The notes under the pieces are model-generated. The model worked only from the letters and a program-made list of their open reading frames with translations. It did no database searches and was not told the origin of the DNA. From positions 992,001-1,056,000 of the forward strand of contig NZ_CP084260.1 of NCBI RefSeq assembly GCF_022879575.1: a DNA stretch of 64,000 bases. The letters run 5' to 3'. A program made the position numbers and the translations under genes. This DNA comes from Caballeronia sp. SL2Y3 (GTDB taxonomy: Bacteria; Pseudomonadota; Gammaproteobacteria; Burkholderiales; Burkholderiaceae). Shown piece by piece: positions 38,116 to 47,435 of this stretch; position 1 is the stretch's first letter; every line of letters begins with the position of its first letter.

Positions 38116-38853
38116 GTGAAAAGCCTGCTGAGCAGACGCGGCACATTACTCGATAACGCGCCCTCGTTCCTTCTCCGCCAGAAGGGGAGTGCTCCGGTCC
38201 GCTTCGCTGCGCAAAGCAAGCCCGACGCACCGGAGCCGTCCGACGAATCCGAACCCGCCGCGCCGCAAACCGCCACGCGCGTCACGCCGCTGCGTCCGAC
38301 AGGCGGGTCGGCGCCGTTTGCCGCGCACGGTCTGCAGGCGGCGCAGATTGCGGAAGTGGAGTGGCTGATTCAGCAATCCACGCTCGCCGTTTTCCGGACA
38401 TTTCAAAGTTTCGCGTATAGTGCGAGCCTGCTTTTCTATCCGCGCGATCTCACTTACTATGCCGTGCTCTATCACGAGGACGCCGTATGGCGCGTGCTGA
38501 AAGCGGGCGATATCGACGCCGCCGAGCCCGCATTCCGGCATTTCGTCGAGCAGGCCGTGCGGCTCGCGGAAGCAGAAATGCGGCGCGCGCACTTGCAGGC
38601 GCAAAACGAGCAGTTCGCACGGCTGATTGCCGAGTCGGAGGCGCAGGTCGAACGTTCCCGCGTGGATCTCCAGCGCGGCAGTACGCAGGACCAGGAGGTT
38701 GCGCTCAGGCAACAGGAGGTTCGCAAGGATCTCGCGCAACTGGAAGTGCGGCGCGTGGCGGCTCAGGCGCAATTGAACAAGCTGCAACGGCAAATGCACC
38801 AGCTCGCCGCGACCAGCAACGAAACGGTGCCACATCTGCCATCGGGGCGTTGA
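38116..38853 (+). CDS. DUF2968 domain-containing protein
   Basis: 245 residues, GTG start with CTGGAG 5 bases upstream. After a Pro-rich N-terminus (to about residue 70) comes the DUF2968 domain (AEVEWLIQQSTLAVFRTFQS, then SASLLFYPRDLTYYAVLYHED) and a long coiled coil (about 150-235, EAEMRRAHLQAQNEQFARLI onwards). Most DUF2968 proteins have a signal peptide; here the N-terminus (MKSLLSRRGTLLDNAPSF) is not a clear one. Function unknown; found almost only in Burkholderiaceae. Confidence 0.82.
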   Translation: MKSLLSRRGTLLDNAPSFLLRQKGSAPVRFAAQSKPDAPEPSDESEPAAPQTATRVTPLRPTGGSAPFAAHGLQAAQIAEVEWLIQQSTLAVFRTFQSFAYSASLLFYPRDLTYYAVLYHEDAVWRVLKAGDIDAAEPAFRHFVEQAVRLAEAEMRRAHLQAQNEQFARLIAESEAQVERSRVDLQRGSTQDQEVALRQQEVRKDLAQLEVRRVAAQAQLNKLQRQMHQLAATSNETVPHLPSGR

Positions 38854-38880
38854 GGCAGAATCCCGGGCGCAACCGCGCCG

Positions 38881-39117
38881 TCAAGCGTCTCTTCGCTCGT
38901 CTTTGTCGGCGTACGAAACGTGGGTCTGCGAAATGTAGCTGCAGAGGCCGCGGCCGGCGCGGGCACGCCGCTTCATTTGCTCGACGTGCGTGCGGCCCGA
39001 CTCGCGGTAGTTGTAAAGATAGGTCCGTCCGTCGGCAAAGCGCACGCGAATGCCGTCGGGCAGAATTTCATAAGCCGACACGCCGGAATTGCCCGCGTCG
39101 TTCCGATAGGGCTGCAT
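38881..39117 (-). CDS. Small KTSC-like protein (78 aa)
   Basis: MQPYRNDAGNSGVSAYEILP and IRVRFADGRTYLYNY give a short beta-strand pattern (V-x-x-Y-x(3)-P-x-x-I-x-V-x-F-x-x-G-x-x-Y-x-Y) like KTSC domains, which occur fused to tRNA synthetases or phage proteins. ATG 39117 was chosen because the conserved part begins soon after. Convergent with the DUF2968 gene. The match is by eye. Confidence 0.55.
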   Translation of the reverse strand: MQPYRNDAGNSGVSAYEILPDGIRVRFADGRTYLYNYRESGRTHVEQMKRRARAGRGLCSYISQTHVSYADKDERRDA

Positions 39118-39245
39118 AAGCGTTTTCCCCGCACGTTCTCGCCGCAGGGCGGGCGGCAAGCATTTAATCAAAGCCGGTACTAAAGAATTTCCGGTTCCGG
39201 CCGATATCGTTGTTATGTGTCAGCGGCCGGGGCCAGAAGGGTGTC

Positions 39246-39491
39246 ATGGATAAAGATCAATTGCCGTTTCTCGATTCAAACGATCCGCACTTCCAGCACG
39301 CGCGCGCGCTGAGTCTGTCCGTCGGCGCGATTCGTCGCGCGCAGGGCAAGTGCAGCCCGAACGACTTCCCCGTTGGCTCGCTCGAATGGCATTTCGCGGT
39401 GGAAGAGTTCGCAACCGATGTCCTGCGCGTGCTCATGGGCGACGACGCGCAAGACGTCGACTTGCCGATCGGCGAGCGTCCGCTCGACTGA
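39246..39491 (+). CDS. Hypothetical protein (81 aa)
   Basis: MDKDQLPFLDSNDPHFQHAR begins a small soluble acidic protein ending LPIGERPLD. AGAAGGG before ATG 39246 decided the start. No family recognised. It is convergent with the PRC-barrel gene. Confidence 0.6.
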   Translation: MDKDQLPFLDSNDPHFQHARALSLSVGAIRRAQGKCSPNDFPVGSLEWHFAVEEFATDVLRVLMGDDAQDVDLPIGERPLD

Positions 39492-39528
39492 TTGCCGTTG
39501 ACGCGCGCGCCGTGCGGCGCGCGCTTCG

Positions 39529-40056
39529 CTACAGCTTGACGCCGCCGGCTTCCGGCGCGTCGACGCCTCCGGGCGGAATCGCGCCGGTGCCGCTGACGTC
39601 GTTCGTGCTCGGCGCGCCGGGGCCGCTGGACCCGCTTGACCAGTACGGCTCGCGGCCATAGTGCTGATGCACCGAGCTCGCCCAGACGGGATCAGCCATC
39701 GACGGCCACGCGTCCTTGTCGAATCCCGGCGAATTGCGCACTTGGTCGGCCGTCGCCGCCAGGCGAAAGCAGCGGTTGTCCGTGTCGAGCGTCAGCGCGC
39801 TCCAGGGCACAGCCAGCAGCTTGTCGCCGATGCCGAGAAAGCCGCCACTTGAGAGCACCGCATACGCCACGCGGCCGCTCGTCACATCCAGCATGATTTC
39901 CTTGAGCGAGCCGACGTCGTGGCCGTCGCTGCTCAGCACTGCGTTGCCATCCAGCGTGCTCGCCGCCATGACGTCGGGGCCCGGACCCGCGGCCGTCGCG
40001 GCGCCCTTGCCGATGATCGTTGCACCACCGGACGATTCTCCCATCGGTCGGTTCAT
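39529..40056 (-). CDS. PRC-barrel domain protein
   Basis: 175 residues with one PRC-barrel (about 27-105: MAASTLDGNAVLSSDGHDVG, then LKEIMLDVTSGRVAYAVLSS and LLAVPWSALTLD). This beta-barrel occurs in RimM and photosynthetic reaction centre H subunits; single-domain bacterial copies are often stress-induced. A Gly/Ser/Pro-rich tail follows. AAGGAGCAGATC directly before ATG 40056 is a strong ribosome binding site. Role unknown. Confidence 0.85.
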   Translation of the reverse strand: MNRPMGESSGGATIIGKGAATAAGPGPDVMAASTLDGNAVLSSDGHDVGSLKEIMLDVTSGRVAYAVLSSGGFLGIGDKLLAVPWSALTLDTDNRCFRLAATADQVRNSPGFDKDAWPSMADPVWASSVHQHYGREPYWSSGSSGPGAPSTNDVSGTGAIPPGGVDAPEAGGVKL

Positions 40057-40228
40057 GATCTGCTCCTTGACGTTTCCCTGATGCCCAGGCGTGTGTCTGG
40101 CTGCTGTTCGTCGGTGTCCGGTTCGCCGCGTCGTTGGCTATCCGGACTACTCCGCATGAGCAACGCCTGTGCCCGTGCGCCTGCTGCGTTCTGCTAAGCT
40201 GCGGGCTCGTTCATCCTTCGTGCCGCCC

Positions 40229-40921
40229 ATGATCGAATTCGAGGAACTGCTCGCCGTCGCCTACAAGAAGGAACGTCTGAAAAGCCGCCGGCTCGTGAAG
40301 AGCGCGGCCTATTCCGAGCACGCGGCGCTCGTGAAGACGCTGACGAAGGCGGCGGGCACGCAGTCCTTGAAAGAATTGGTCGATGCACGGCGCGCCGCGC
40401 ACGCGAGAGCCGCTGACGCGCTGCGCCTGCGCAGGCTGGCGCGTGCAGACCGTCCGGCGCAGCCGCGCGCGTCCGATCCGCGACCGGACGATGGGAGCGC
40501 GTGGACCGGCTGGTTCGACGGTTCCGCGCTGCCGAATCCGGGGCGCATCGGCATCGGCGCGGTGCTTAAAAGTCCGGATGGCCGCACGCTGCACATCAGC
40601 GCGACGGCCGGGCAGGGAGACAGCAGCGTGGCCGAGTATCTCGCGCTGACTGCGCTTCTCGAAGCGGCGCAGCGCGAAGGCGCCGTCAATCTCACAATCT
40701 ATGGCGACAGCCGCGTCGTCATCGACGACGTTCAAGGCGGCGAAGCTCGCGGCATCCAGTCGCTTGCGGATCACGCGGCACGCGTGCGGGCGCTCATCGC
40801 GCAGATCGGCGAAGTCCGCCTGCAATGGATTCCGCGCGCCCGCAACGCGCACGCCGACCGGCTTTCGCGCGAGGCGCTCGCCGTCGGGGATGCGCCTGCG
40901 TGCGCGGTGTCAGCGGCCTGA
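40229..40921 (+). CDS. RNase HI-like nuclease domain protein
   Basis: 230 residues: an N-terminal helical part (MIEFEELLAVAYKKERLKSR) and a C-terminal RNase H domain from about residue 90. The catalytic acidic residues are visible as GWFDGSALPNPG (Asp), VAEYLALTALLEAA (Glu), YGDSRVVIDD (Asp) and NAHADRLSREAL (Asp), in the order expected for RNase HI. It should cleave RNA in RNA-DNA hybrids. ATG 40229 chosen; the upstream GTG at 40169 is possible. It is distinct from the housekeeping rnhA in having the extra N-terminal region. Confidence 0.85.
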   Translation: MIEFEELLAVAYKKERLKSRRLVKSAAYSEHAALVKTLTKAAGTQSLKELVDARRAAHARAADALRLRRLARADRPAQPRASDPRPDDGSAWTGWFDGSALPNPGRIGIGAVLKSPDGRTLHISATAGQGDSSVAEYLALTALLEAAQREGAVNLTIYGDSRVVIDDVQGGEARGIQSLADHAARVRALIAQIGEVRLQWIPRARNAHADRLSREALAVGDAPACAVSAA

Positions 40922-40940
40922 CGCCCTGACGCCCTGACCG

Positions 40941-41684
40941 TCAGCCGAGCTCGCGGATATCGGCGGTCGGCGAGCTGCCGAAGGCATCGCTCAGCAGAAA
41001 ATCGACGAGCTTGCTTGCCGACTGCTCGGGCGTCGCGAGCTGGCCCTCGCGCTTCAGTGTGTCGAAGCGCTCCCGCAGCGGGAAGCGCTCGAGCGCGGTG
41101 CCGCGAATCTCCGCTTGCATGTCCGTATCGACGACGCCCGGCGCGACGCTGCAAATGCGCAAGCCGCGATTGTCGTCGAGCGCGACCGCGCGCGCGTGGT
41201 GATCGAGCGCGGCCTTCGTCGCGCAGTAGATGCTCCAGCCGGGATACGCGTTGCGCGCCGCGCCGCTCGAAATATGGGCGACGCGCCGGTCCGCCGCCTG
41301 CGCGCTCGCGGCGGCGAAGGCAGCGGCAAGCATCAGCGGAGCCGCGACGTTCACGCTGACTGCGCGCGCGACCGCACCCGCATCCTGATCCGCGAGCGGC
41401 CCGACCGGCGCGAGCATCCCCGCATTGTTGACGAGCAGCACGCGATCGGCGCGCGCCAGAAAGCGGCCGAGCGCGCCGTCCGAGAGCCACGCGCCGAGCG
41501 CGGACAGATCGGCGAGATCCAGCTCGGCTTCGTGCAGCCGGCCGGGATAGCGCGCCGCAAGGGCCGCATTGCGCTTGCGCGAGATCGCGAGAATCTCGGC
41601 GTCGCGCGAGAGCAGCGCGTCGGCGAGCGCCGCGCCGAGGCCGCGCGTGTGGCCGGTAACGATCGCGAGAGTGGTCTGTGGCAT
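40941..41684 (-). CDS. SDR family oxidoreductase
   Basis: Short-chain dehydrogenase/reductase of 247 residues. The Rossmann motif TGHTRGLG (T-G-x3-G-x-G) is at residues 10-17, NNAG at about 87, catalytic Ser in HISSGAARN and the Y-x3-K pair in IYCATKAALD. The family also contains sepiapterin reductase-like enzymes; the N-A-Y-P-G-W-S-x-Y sequence fits that group. Substrate unknown. Divergent from the porin gene. Confidence 0.88.
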   Translation of the reverse strand: MPQTTLAIVTGHTRGLGAALADALLSRDAEILAISRKRNAALAARYPGRLHEAELDLADLSALGAWLSDGALGRFLARADRVLLVNNAGMLAPVGPLADQDAGAVARAVSVNVAAPLMLAAAFAAASAQAADRRVAHISSGAARNAYPGWSIYCATKAALDHHARAVALDDNRGLRICSVAPGVVDTDMQAEIRGTALERFPLRERFDTLKREGQLATPEQSASKLVDFLLSDAFGSSPTADIRELG

Positions 41685-41888
41685 GGAGAGATCCGGTGGC
41701 TTGGAAGGAGTCGATGTCTTCCGATTCTAGCGGCGCTCGCCTCAATAGCGCCGAAACGCCGAATTGGGAAGGGGCTTCCGGTCATCCGTTGGTAATGGGT
41801 CACACCCGTGCGCCGAGCGTTTTTTTACCTGACAAGATGGGCTGCAGAATCGACAATCGTCAGCCGCGAAACGATCTGGAGTTCTTCT

Positions 41889-43067
41889 ATGCCAATCCGT
41901 CTAACCGCACGCAACGTCGCGCCGTCCGTCACGCGTGCCCGGCGCGCAGTTTCTCCCGCAGCGGCCCGCCCGAAGTTCGCGGCGGTGCTCGCGGCGTGCA
42001 TCGGATTCATCGGCGTGCCGGGCGCCGCATGGGCGCAAAGCTCGGTGCAGCTCTATGGCGAGCTGGACGCCGGCCTCGCGTATGTCAGCAATGTCGGCGG
42101 GCACTCGCAATACCGGCTGACGACCGGCACCATCGACGGCAGCTATTGGGGGCTGCAAGGCAGCGAAGATCTGGGCGGCGGCGCGCGGGCGATCTTCCGG
42201 CTCGAGCGCGGCTATGCGGTGTCGACGGGGCAGGGCCTCAACGATCATCCGATGTACGTCGGCCTCGGCACCGACGCGCTCGGCACCCTCACGTTCGGCC
42301 GTCAGTACGACTCCATCCACGACTATTTCGCGCCCTTCACGCTGACGGGCGGCACCGGCGGCACGGCCTTCGCGCATGTGCTCGACAACGACAACGCGAA
42401 CAACTCGTTTCTCGCGGCCAACTCCGTCAAATACACGAGCGCGACGTACGGCGGCTTCAGCTTCGGCGGCCTCTACGCGTTCTCCAACGCGGCGGGCGGG
42501 TTCGCGAATAACCGCGCGTACAGCATCGGCGCCAACTACACGCTCGAGTCGTTCAGCGCCGGGGCGGCCTATCTGCACAACGACGGACGCGGCAACACGA
42601 CCGGCGGCGCATACGACGCGCTCGCGCTGCCCGGCAGTGGGCCGGGCGCGGTCATCGCGGCCAACGTGCAGCGGCAGAACACCTTCGGCGTCGCGATGAG
42701 CTATGGCATCGGCGACTTCCAGCTTGCCGGCGCATTCTCCCGCTCGATCAATTCCGGCGTGAACGACGCGGATACCGGCGCCGCGCTGCCGTCGCTCGCG
42801 CTCAATAACTACGAGATCAACGGCATCTACAAGCTGACGCCCGCGATCCTGCTCGCCGGCATGTACGTGTACACGAACGGCGGCGGCGCGCACTGGCACG
42901 AAGGCGCGTTGCAGGTGGACTATCTGTTGGGCAAGCGCACGGACGTGTATGTCGAGTCCATCTATCAGCGCGCGTCGTCGTACGCGCCCGCTGTCATCAA
43001 CACGAACGACCCGTCGAGCGGCCGCAATCAGTTGATGTTCACCACAGGCATTCGCCACCGGTTCTGA
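41889..43067 (+). CDS. Outer membrane porin (Gram-negative, OmpC/PorB type)
   Basis: Trimeric 16-strand beta-barrel porin, 392 residues. An unusually long signal region (about 48 residues) ends AAWAQSSVQLYGELDAGLAY, the standard mature start of Burkholderia porins. The barrel has alternating strands such as LGTLTFGRQYDSIHDYF and ends in Phe (TTGIRHRF), the signal for BAM assembly. ATG 41889 chosen on GGAG 9 bases upstream; a shorter start inside cannot be ruled out. It allows diffusion of small solutes. Monocistronic. Confidence 0.93.
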   Translation: MPIRLTARNVAPSVTRARRAVSPAAARPKFAAVLAACIGFIGVPGAAWAQSSVQLYGELDAGLAYVSNVGGHSQYRLTTGTIDGSYWGLQGSEDLGGGARAIFRLERGYAVSTGQGLNDHPMYVGLGTDALGTLTFGRQYDSIHDYFAPFTLTGGTGGTAFAHVLDNDNANNSFLAANSVKYTSATYGGFSFGGLYAFSNAAGGFANNRAYSIGANYTLESFSAGAAYLHNDGRGNTTGGAYDALALPGSGPGAVIAANVQRQNTFGVAMSYGIGDFQLAGAFSRSINSGVNDADTGAALPSLALNNYEINGIYKLTPAILLAGMYVYTNGGGAHWHEGALQVDYLLGKRTDVYVESIYQRASSYAPAVINTNDPSSGRNQLMFTTGIRHRF

Positions 43068-43114
43068 ATCTGGTAATTTGGCGAGATCCGGTTGCTCGCC
43101 TCGAAGGGTGTCCC

Positions 43115-43741
43115 ATGTCGATTCAGACGTTCTCGCTGTTCGTGCCCGCGTGTTTCGCCATCAACATGGCGTTCGGGCCGAACAACATGCTCTCGCTTTC
43201 GAACGGCGCGCGTCGGGGCGTGCGCACGTCGGTGCTTGCGTCGTTCGGACGGCTCGCCGCGTTCGCCGTCATGATCGCGATTGCCGGCTTGGGACTGGGC
43301 GCGTTGCTGCTCGCGTCCGAGACGCTTTTCACGGCGATCAAGCTCGTGGGCGCGGCTTACCTCGTGTGGATCGGCATCAAGCTCATCCGCTCGGGACCGC
43401 AAACCATCACGGGCGAGGAGGGCGCGGGCGCTGCCGGACTCGCGCGGCTTACGAAGCAGGAGTTTCTCGTCGCCGCCGGCAATCCCAAAGCGATTCTCGT
43501 CTTCACCGCTTTCTTCCCACAATTCGTCGACCGCAGCGCGTATGCGACGAGCTTTGCAATTCTCGGCGCGATATTCCTGCTGTTCGAGCTTGTCGCGATC
43601 GTCATTTACGCGGCGCTCGGCGCACGGCTCGGTTCGCTTTCGCGCGGCGCTCGCGGTTTCAGGTGGTTCAATCGCGTCAGCGGCGCGCTGATGATCGGCT
43701 TCGGCGTGATGCTCGCGCTGGTGCGCCGTCCGGCGGCCTGA
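43115..43741 (+). CDS. LysE family translocator
   Basis: Inner membrane amino acid or metabolite exporter, 208 residues, six helices. The family signature lies in FAINMAFGPNNMLSLSNGARR near the N-terminus, and GAAYLVWIGIKLIRSG and AAGNPKAILVFTAFFPQFV are also typical. ATG 43115 has GGTGTCC upstream. The exported substrate is unknown. Confidence 0.92.
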   Translation: MSIQTFSLFVPACFAINMAFGPNNMLSLSNGARRGVRTSVLASFGRLAAFAVMIAIAGLGLGALLLASETLFTAIKLVGAAYLVWIGIKLIRSGPQTITGEEGAGAAGLARLTKQEFLVAAGNPKAILVFTAFFPQFVDRSAYATSFAILGAIFLLFELVAIVIYAALGARLGSLSRGARGFRWFNRVSGALMIGFGVMLALVRRPAA

Positions 43742-43986
43742 GAACGGGTCGTCCGCGCACCCGGACGTTTGTCATTTTTCTTTTCGCGATTTTCTCCAAT
43801 CGCACGTTGAAGGCTCCGCGCCTTGATTCGGAATAAGTCGTTGCGGCTTATCCACGCCTCCTTTGGCAGCGATAAGCGATAATCACGTGCTTTTGCACAG
43901 TCATCGTCCTTTTCAGGACGAGTTCGTTTCAATCTCCACGCATTCTCGAAGGCGTCGTACCGCTTCTGTGGTTGAAGGAATTTCCC

Positions 43987-45513
43987 ATGAATAATCAATC
44001 GCCCGCCGTGTCGCAGACGCGCGCGTTTGCGACCGTCTTTCTGATCGAAATGTGGGAGCGTTTCGGTTATTACGGCATGGCCGCGCTGCTCGTCCTGTTC
44101 ATGATCGACAAAGTCGGTTTCGCCGACGATTACGCCAATCTCACATGGGGCGCATTTTCCGCGCTCGTGTTCTCGGCGCCGTCGATTGGCGGCTGGATCG
44201 GCGACAAGGTGCTCGGCGCCCGCCGCACGATGACCTTCGGCGCGATCGTGCTGTCGCTCGGCTACTTCATGCTCGCGCTGCCGTACGACGCGCTCGGCTT
44301 CATGTATGCGTCGCTCGGCGTGATCGTGGTGGGCAACGGGCTCTTCAAGTCGAACGCGGCGAATCTCGTGCGCCGCATCTACGAAGGCGACGAAGCGCGC
44401 ATCGACAGTGCCTTCACGATTTACTACATGGCGGTGAATATCGGATCGACGTTCTCGATGCTCGCGACGCCGTGGATCAAGGACCACTGGGGCTGGCACG
44501 CGGCGTTCGCCGTATGCTGCGGCGGCATGGCGCTCGGTCTCGCGAATTTCGCGCTGATGCGCCGCACGCTTGCGCATGTGGGCTCCGCGCCGGACGATCA
44601 GCCGATGCGCTGGGGCCGCTTCATCGCGGTCGCGGCCGGCGGTGCGGTGCTCGCGGCGGCGACGGTGTTTATCCTCCAGCATCAGACGGTGGCGAGAGTT
44701 TGCGTCTGGGCCGCCGCGCTCGGCATTCTCGGGATCTTCGGCTATATGCTGGCGCGCTGCGACCGCGGCGAGCGGGCCGGCCTTTGGGCGGCGCTCATCC
44801 TAACGCTGCAAGTCATCCTGTTTTTCGTCTTCTATCAGCAGATGTCGACGTCGCTCACGCTGTTCGCGCTGCGCAATGTCGATCCTGCGTTCTCGGTTGC
44901 CGGCGTGCGTCTTTTCACGTGGAGCGCGGCGCAGTTCCAGGCGCTGAACCCGATCTGGATCATGATTCTGAGTCCGCTGCTCGCCGTCGCTTATGCGGGG
45001 CTCGCGCGGCGCGGCCGAGACGTGTCGGTGGCCGCCAAATATGCGTTCGGTTTCGTGGTGGTCGCGGTAGGCTTCTTCGTGTTCGGCCTGAGCGGGCGCT
45101 ACGCAGTGGAGGGCCGTGTTTCGTCGTGGTTCATGGTGGCGGGCTACGGCCTCTATTCGCTTGGTGAATTGCTGGTGTCCGGACTCGGCCTCGCGATGAT
45201 CGCGCGCTACGTGCCGGCCCGCATGAGCGGCTTCATGATGGGCGCGTATTTCGTGGCGACAGGGGTGTCGCAGTATCTCGGCACCGTCGTGGCGAACTTC
45301 GCCCGTATGCCGTCGGGCCATCTCTATCCGCTTCAGTCGTTGCCGATGTACACGCATCTTTTCGTGTCGCTCGGCTGGCTCGCGACGGGCGGGGCGGCCA
45401 TCGCGCTCGTGCTGTTGCCGCTGCTCGGCAGACTGTCGCGGGCGCATCATCGCGCGGCAGGCGCGAGTGCGAGCACCGATGCCAAACGCATGACGCCGGT
45501 TTCGGCGTCTTGA
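43987..45513 (+). CDS. POT family oligopeptide:H+ symporter
   Basis: Proton-coupled di/tripeptide transporter of 508 residues, about 14 helices. The POT motifs are present: EMWERFGYYGM (ExxERFxYY, residues 20-30), GGWIGDKVLGARRTM, and YYMAVNIGSTFSM for the second PTR2 signature. Transport is driven by the proton gradient. ATG 43987 chosen after AAGGAATTTCCC. Monocistronic; tRNA-fMet follows. Confidence 0.93.
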   Translation: MNNQSPAVSQTRAFATVFLIEMWERFGYYGMAALLVLFMIDKVGFADDYANLTWGAFSALVFSAPSIGGWIGDKVLGARRTMTFGAIVLSLGYFMLALPYDALGFMYASLGVIVVGNGLFKSNAANLVRRIYEGDEARIDSAFTIYYMAVNIGSTFSMLATPWIKDHWGWHAAFAVCCGGMALGLANFALMRRTLAHVGSAPDDQPMRWGRFIAVAAGGAVLAAATVFILQHQTVARVCVWAAALGILGIFGYMLARCDRGERAGLWAALILTLQVILFFVFYQQMSTSLTLFALRNVDPAFSVAGVRLFTWSAAQFQALNPIWIMILSPLLAVAYAGLARRGRDVSVAAKYAFGFVVVAVGFFVFGLSGRYAVEGRVSSWFMVAGYGLYSLGELLVSGLGLAMIARYVPARMSGFMMGAYFVATGVSQYLGTVVANFARMPSGHLYPLQSLPMYTHLFVSLGWLATGGAAIALVLLPLLGRLSRAHHRAAGASASTDAKRMTPVSAS

Positions 45514-45550
45514 GCGAAAACACTGTTTGACGACGCTGAGCGGTTCAGTC

Positions 45551-45556
45551 TATAAT
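45551..45556 (+). promoter_or_regulatory. -10 box of tRNA-fMet
   Basis: TATAAT 13 bases before the tRNA; TTTGACG about 26 bases further upstream is a partial -35. Confidence 0.75.
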
Positions 45557-45569
45557 CTAATTCTTCAGA

Positions 45570-45646
<77 letters not shown>

Positions 45647-46092
45647 GAATTCAAAACCGCGTTTCCGGCGGCCGTTGTATCAGGCCGCTTGGAGACGTTG
45701 TCCAAGTGGCGCAAGCGCCAATCCAGTATTTCTTCCTCGACGCGTCGGAACAAGGCAGTTGCGTTGCTTGTGATCCGTCCGTCGTCAAAATCTCTACTGC
45801 TCCCGTTCCGTCGCTAGGCGAGTGCGTTCGTCGTCGGCTCGCCTTACCCCGAGCGACCACCCTAAACACGAAAAGCCTGCATGAGCACCAACTCATGCAG
45901 GCTTTTTGCGAATCCTTCGGCCTTCATCCGACCGGGCGCACGCGCTAGACGTGCTATCAGCGAGCTTTCGCGTCCGGCGTTTTCAACGCCGCTTCCGCGA
46001 AACCGCGACCCGTTCGAACTCGGACCGCCGACCCACTACGCATTGCGAAAAACGAGGGCGTCACGCCCACCGTCGATGGCTGCGCGCAGCGA
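45647..46092. other. Region between tRNA-fMet and rpsU, no clear gene
   Basis: About 445 bases. Small open frames exist but none has a ribosome binding site or known product. A strong palindrome at 45871-45907 ends something on one or both strands, so a short untranslated RNA from the tRNA side, or a long rpsU 3' end, is likely. Confidence 0.5.
45871..45907. terminator. Strong bidirectional terminator
   Basis: AAAAGCCTGCATGAG - CACCAA - CTCATGCAGGCTTTTT is a 15-bp perfect stem with A and T runs on both sides. Confidence 0.9.
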
Positions 46093-46305
46093 TCAATAAA
46101 ACTTCTTCGGCAGTTGCGCGCGGCGGATCTGCTTGCGAAGACGAGCGACAGCAGCAGCTTTCTTGCGCTTGCGCTCAGTCGTCGGCTTTTCGTACGCCAT
46201 GCGCGACTTGAGTTCTTGAATCAGGCCCGTGCGTTCGACGGTACGACGAAAACGTCGCATGGCGACGTCGAAAGGCTCATTCTCTTTCAACAGTACTTTA
46301 GTCAT
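46093..46305 (-). CDS. rpsU: 30S ribosomal protein S21
   Basis: Small ribosomal subunit protein needed for mRNA binding at initiation; 70 residues, normal length. It begins [20 protein letters not shown] and ends with the basic tail [14 protein letters not shown]. Unlike the Enterobacteria arrangement it is not followed by dnaG or rpoD here. Its promoter lies in the 46306-46480 interval. Confidence 0.97.
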   Translation of the reverse strand: MTKVLLKENEPFDVAMRRFRRTVERTGLIQELKSRMAYEKPTTERKRKKAAAVARLRKQIRRAQLPKKFY

Positions 46306-46481
46306 TGAAATCTCGGTTGATCTGGCCCTGCCAGAATTTGGGGTAAAGCGCAATTGTACACTTTCTGAGAGACGCGCTGCATCCTCTTTGCACGAGAATC
46401 TGCGCGGCGCGGCTCGGGATTCACATCGTAGGTCGTTGAATCGAGACGACAAATCCTGAATAACCCGGCCCTCGTGTTGGC

Positions 46482-46814
46482 TCAGAAGCCGCGAGAACGG
46501 CGCGGACGGTCTTCCGGCTCGCGCGGCTCCGCGTCCGGCTGATGGATGGTCACGTCCGAACGCGCGAGCGCCACGCACGGCAGGATCCAGCCGTCCGCCT
46601 TCTCCTCCGCCGTGAGCCCCGGCCACTCGATGCGATAGTCCACGTCGCCCGATTCCAGCTTGCAAATGCATGTGCGGCAGGTCCCGTTGTGGCACGAGCG
46701 GGGCAGCGACAGCCCCGCGCGCCAAGCCGCTTCGAGCAGGGATTCGCCCGGCTGCACTTCGACGACATCGCCGCGCGGCGCGACGGTCATCGCAAAGACG
46801 CGCGGCTCGCTCAC
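46482..46814 (-). CDS. 2Fe-2S ferredoxin
   Basis: Plant-type ferredoxin of 110 residues. Cluster cysteines form C-x4-C-x2-C ... C in [16 protein letters not shown] and [11 protein letters not shown]. The GTG at 46814 was chosen because it overlaps the TGA of the upstream YigZ gene (GTGA), showing coupled translation; ATG 46790 is an alternative but would cut into the domain start. The C-terminal tail is Arg-rich. Electron partner unknown. Confidence 0.88.
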   Translation of the reverse strand: MSEPRVFAMTVAPRGDVVEVQPGESLLEAAWRAGLSLPRSCHNGTCRTCICKLESGDVDYRIEWPGLTAEEKADGWILPCVALARSDVTIHQPDAEPREPEDRPRRSRGF

Positions 46815-47404
46815 GTGCGCACCTCGACGTTCGCCCGTCCGTGCGTGAGATCGCGCAGTTCGGCGGCCGCCTCGTCGCGCGCGGCGGCGGCCATGCGCAC
46901 GACGAGGCGCACCGTCATCCCATAGGCGCTGTCTACCAGTTCGGCTTCGTGCTGCTCGATCCAGCGTCGCACACGCGCTTCGTCGGCGTAGTCGATCTCG
47001 ATGGCGAGCAGGCCGCGCTCGATACGCTCGATGCGCTCGGCCGACTGCATCGCGGTGGCAATCGCGTCGGTGTACGCGCGCACGAGCCCGCCCGCGCCCA
47101 GCTTGATGCCGCCGTAATAGCGCACGACCGCCGCCAGCACGCCGTCCACTTCGTGATGCCGAAGGACTTCGAGAATCGGGCGGCCCGCCGTGCCGGACGG
47201 CTCGCCATCGTCGGACATGCCCGACTGGCCGCCCGCGAGCAGCGCCCAGCACACGTGCGTGGCCGTCGGATGCTCAGCGCGCAGGCGGTCGAGTTCCTGC
47301 ATGGCGGCGTCCCGGTTGGAAACCGGAATGGCGAGCGCGATGAAGCGGCTCTTGCGCACGTCGATTTCGGCGCAGACGGGAGAGGCGAGCGTATAGGTAG
47401 GCAA
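46811..47404 (-). CDS. yigZ: YigZ/IMPACT family protein
   Basis: IMPACT-type protein of 197 residues with the UPF0029 domain. Visible are [13 protein letters not shown], the conserved [20 protein letters not shown] and [19 protein letters not shown]. Homologues affect translation factor interaction or act as accessory proteins; exact function is not known. There is no ATG at the homologous start, so TTG 47404 (MPTYTLASP) is taken. Its stop overlaps the ferredoxin start. Confidence 0.88.
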   Translation of the reverse strand: MPTYTLASPVCAEIDVRKSRFIALAIPVSNRDAAMQELDRLRAEHPTATHVCWALLAGGQSGMSDDGEPSGTAGRPILEVLRHHEVDGVLAAVVRYYGGIKLGAGGLVRAYTDAIATAMQSAERIERIERGLLAIEIDYADEARVRRWIEQHEAELVDSAYGMTVRLVVRMAAAARDEAAAELRDLTHGRANVEVRT

Positions 47405-47435
47405 GGCGGGATGCTTCTGCGAGAACGAATGGGAT

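Noticed and set aside
45706..45948. 80-residue open frame behind tRNA-fMet
   Set aside because: It has no ribosome binding site and runs through the strong terminator palindrome.
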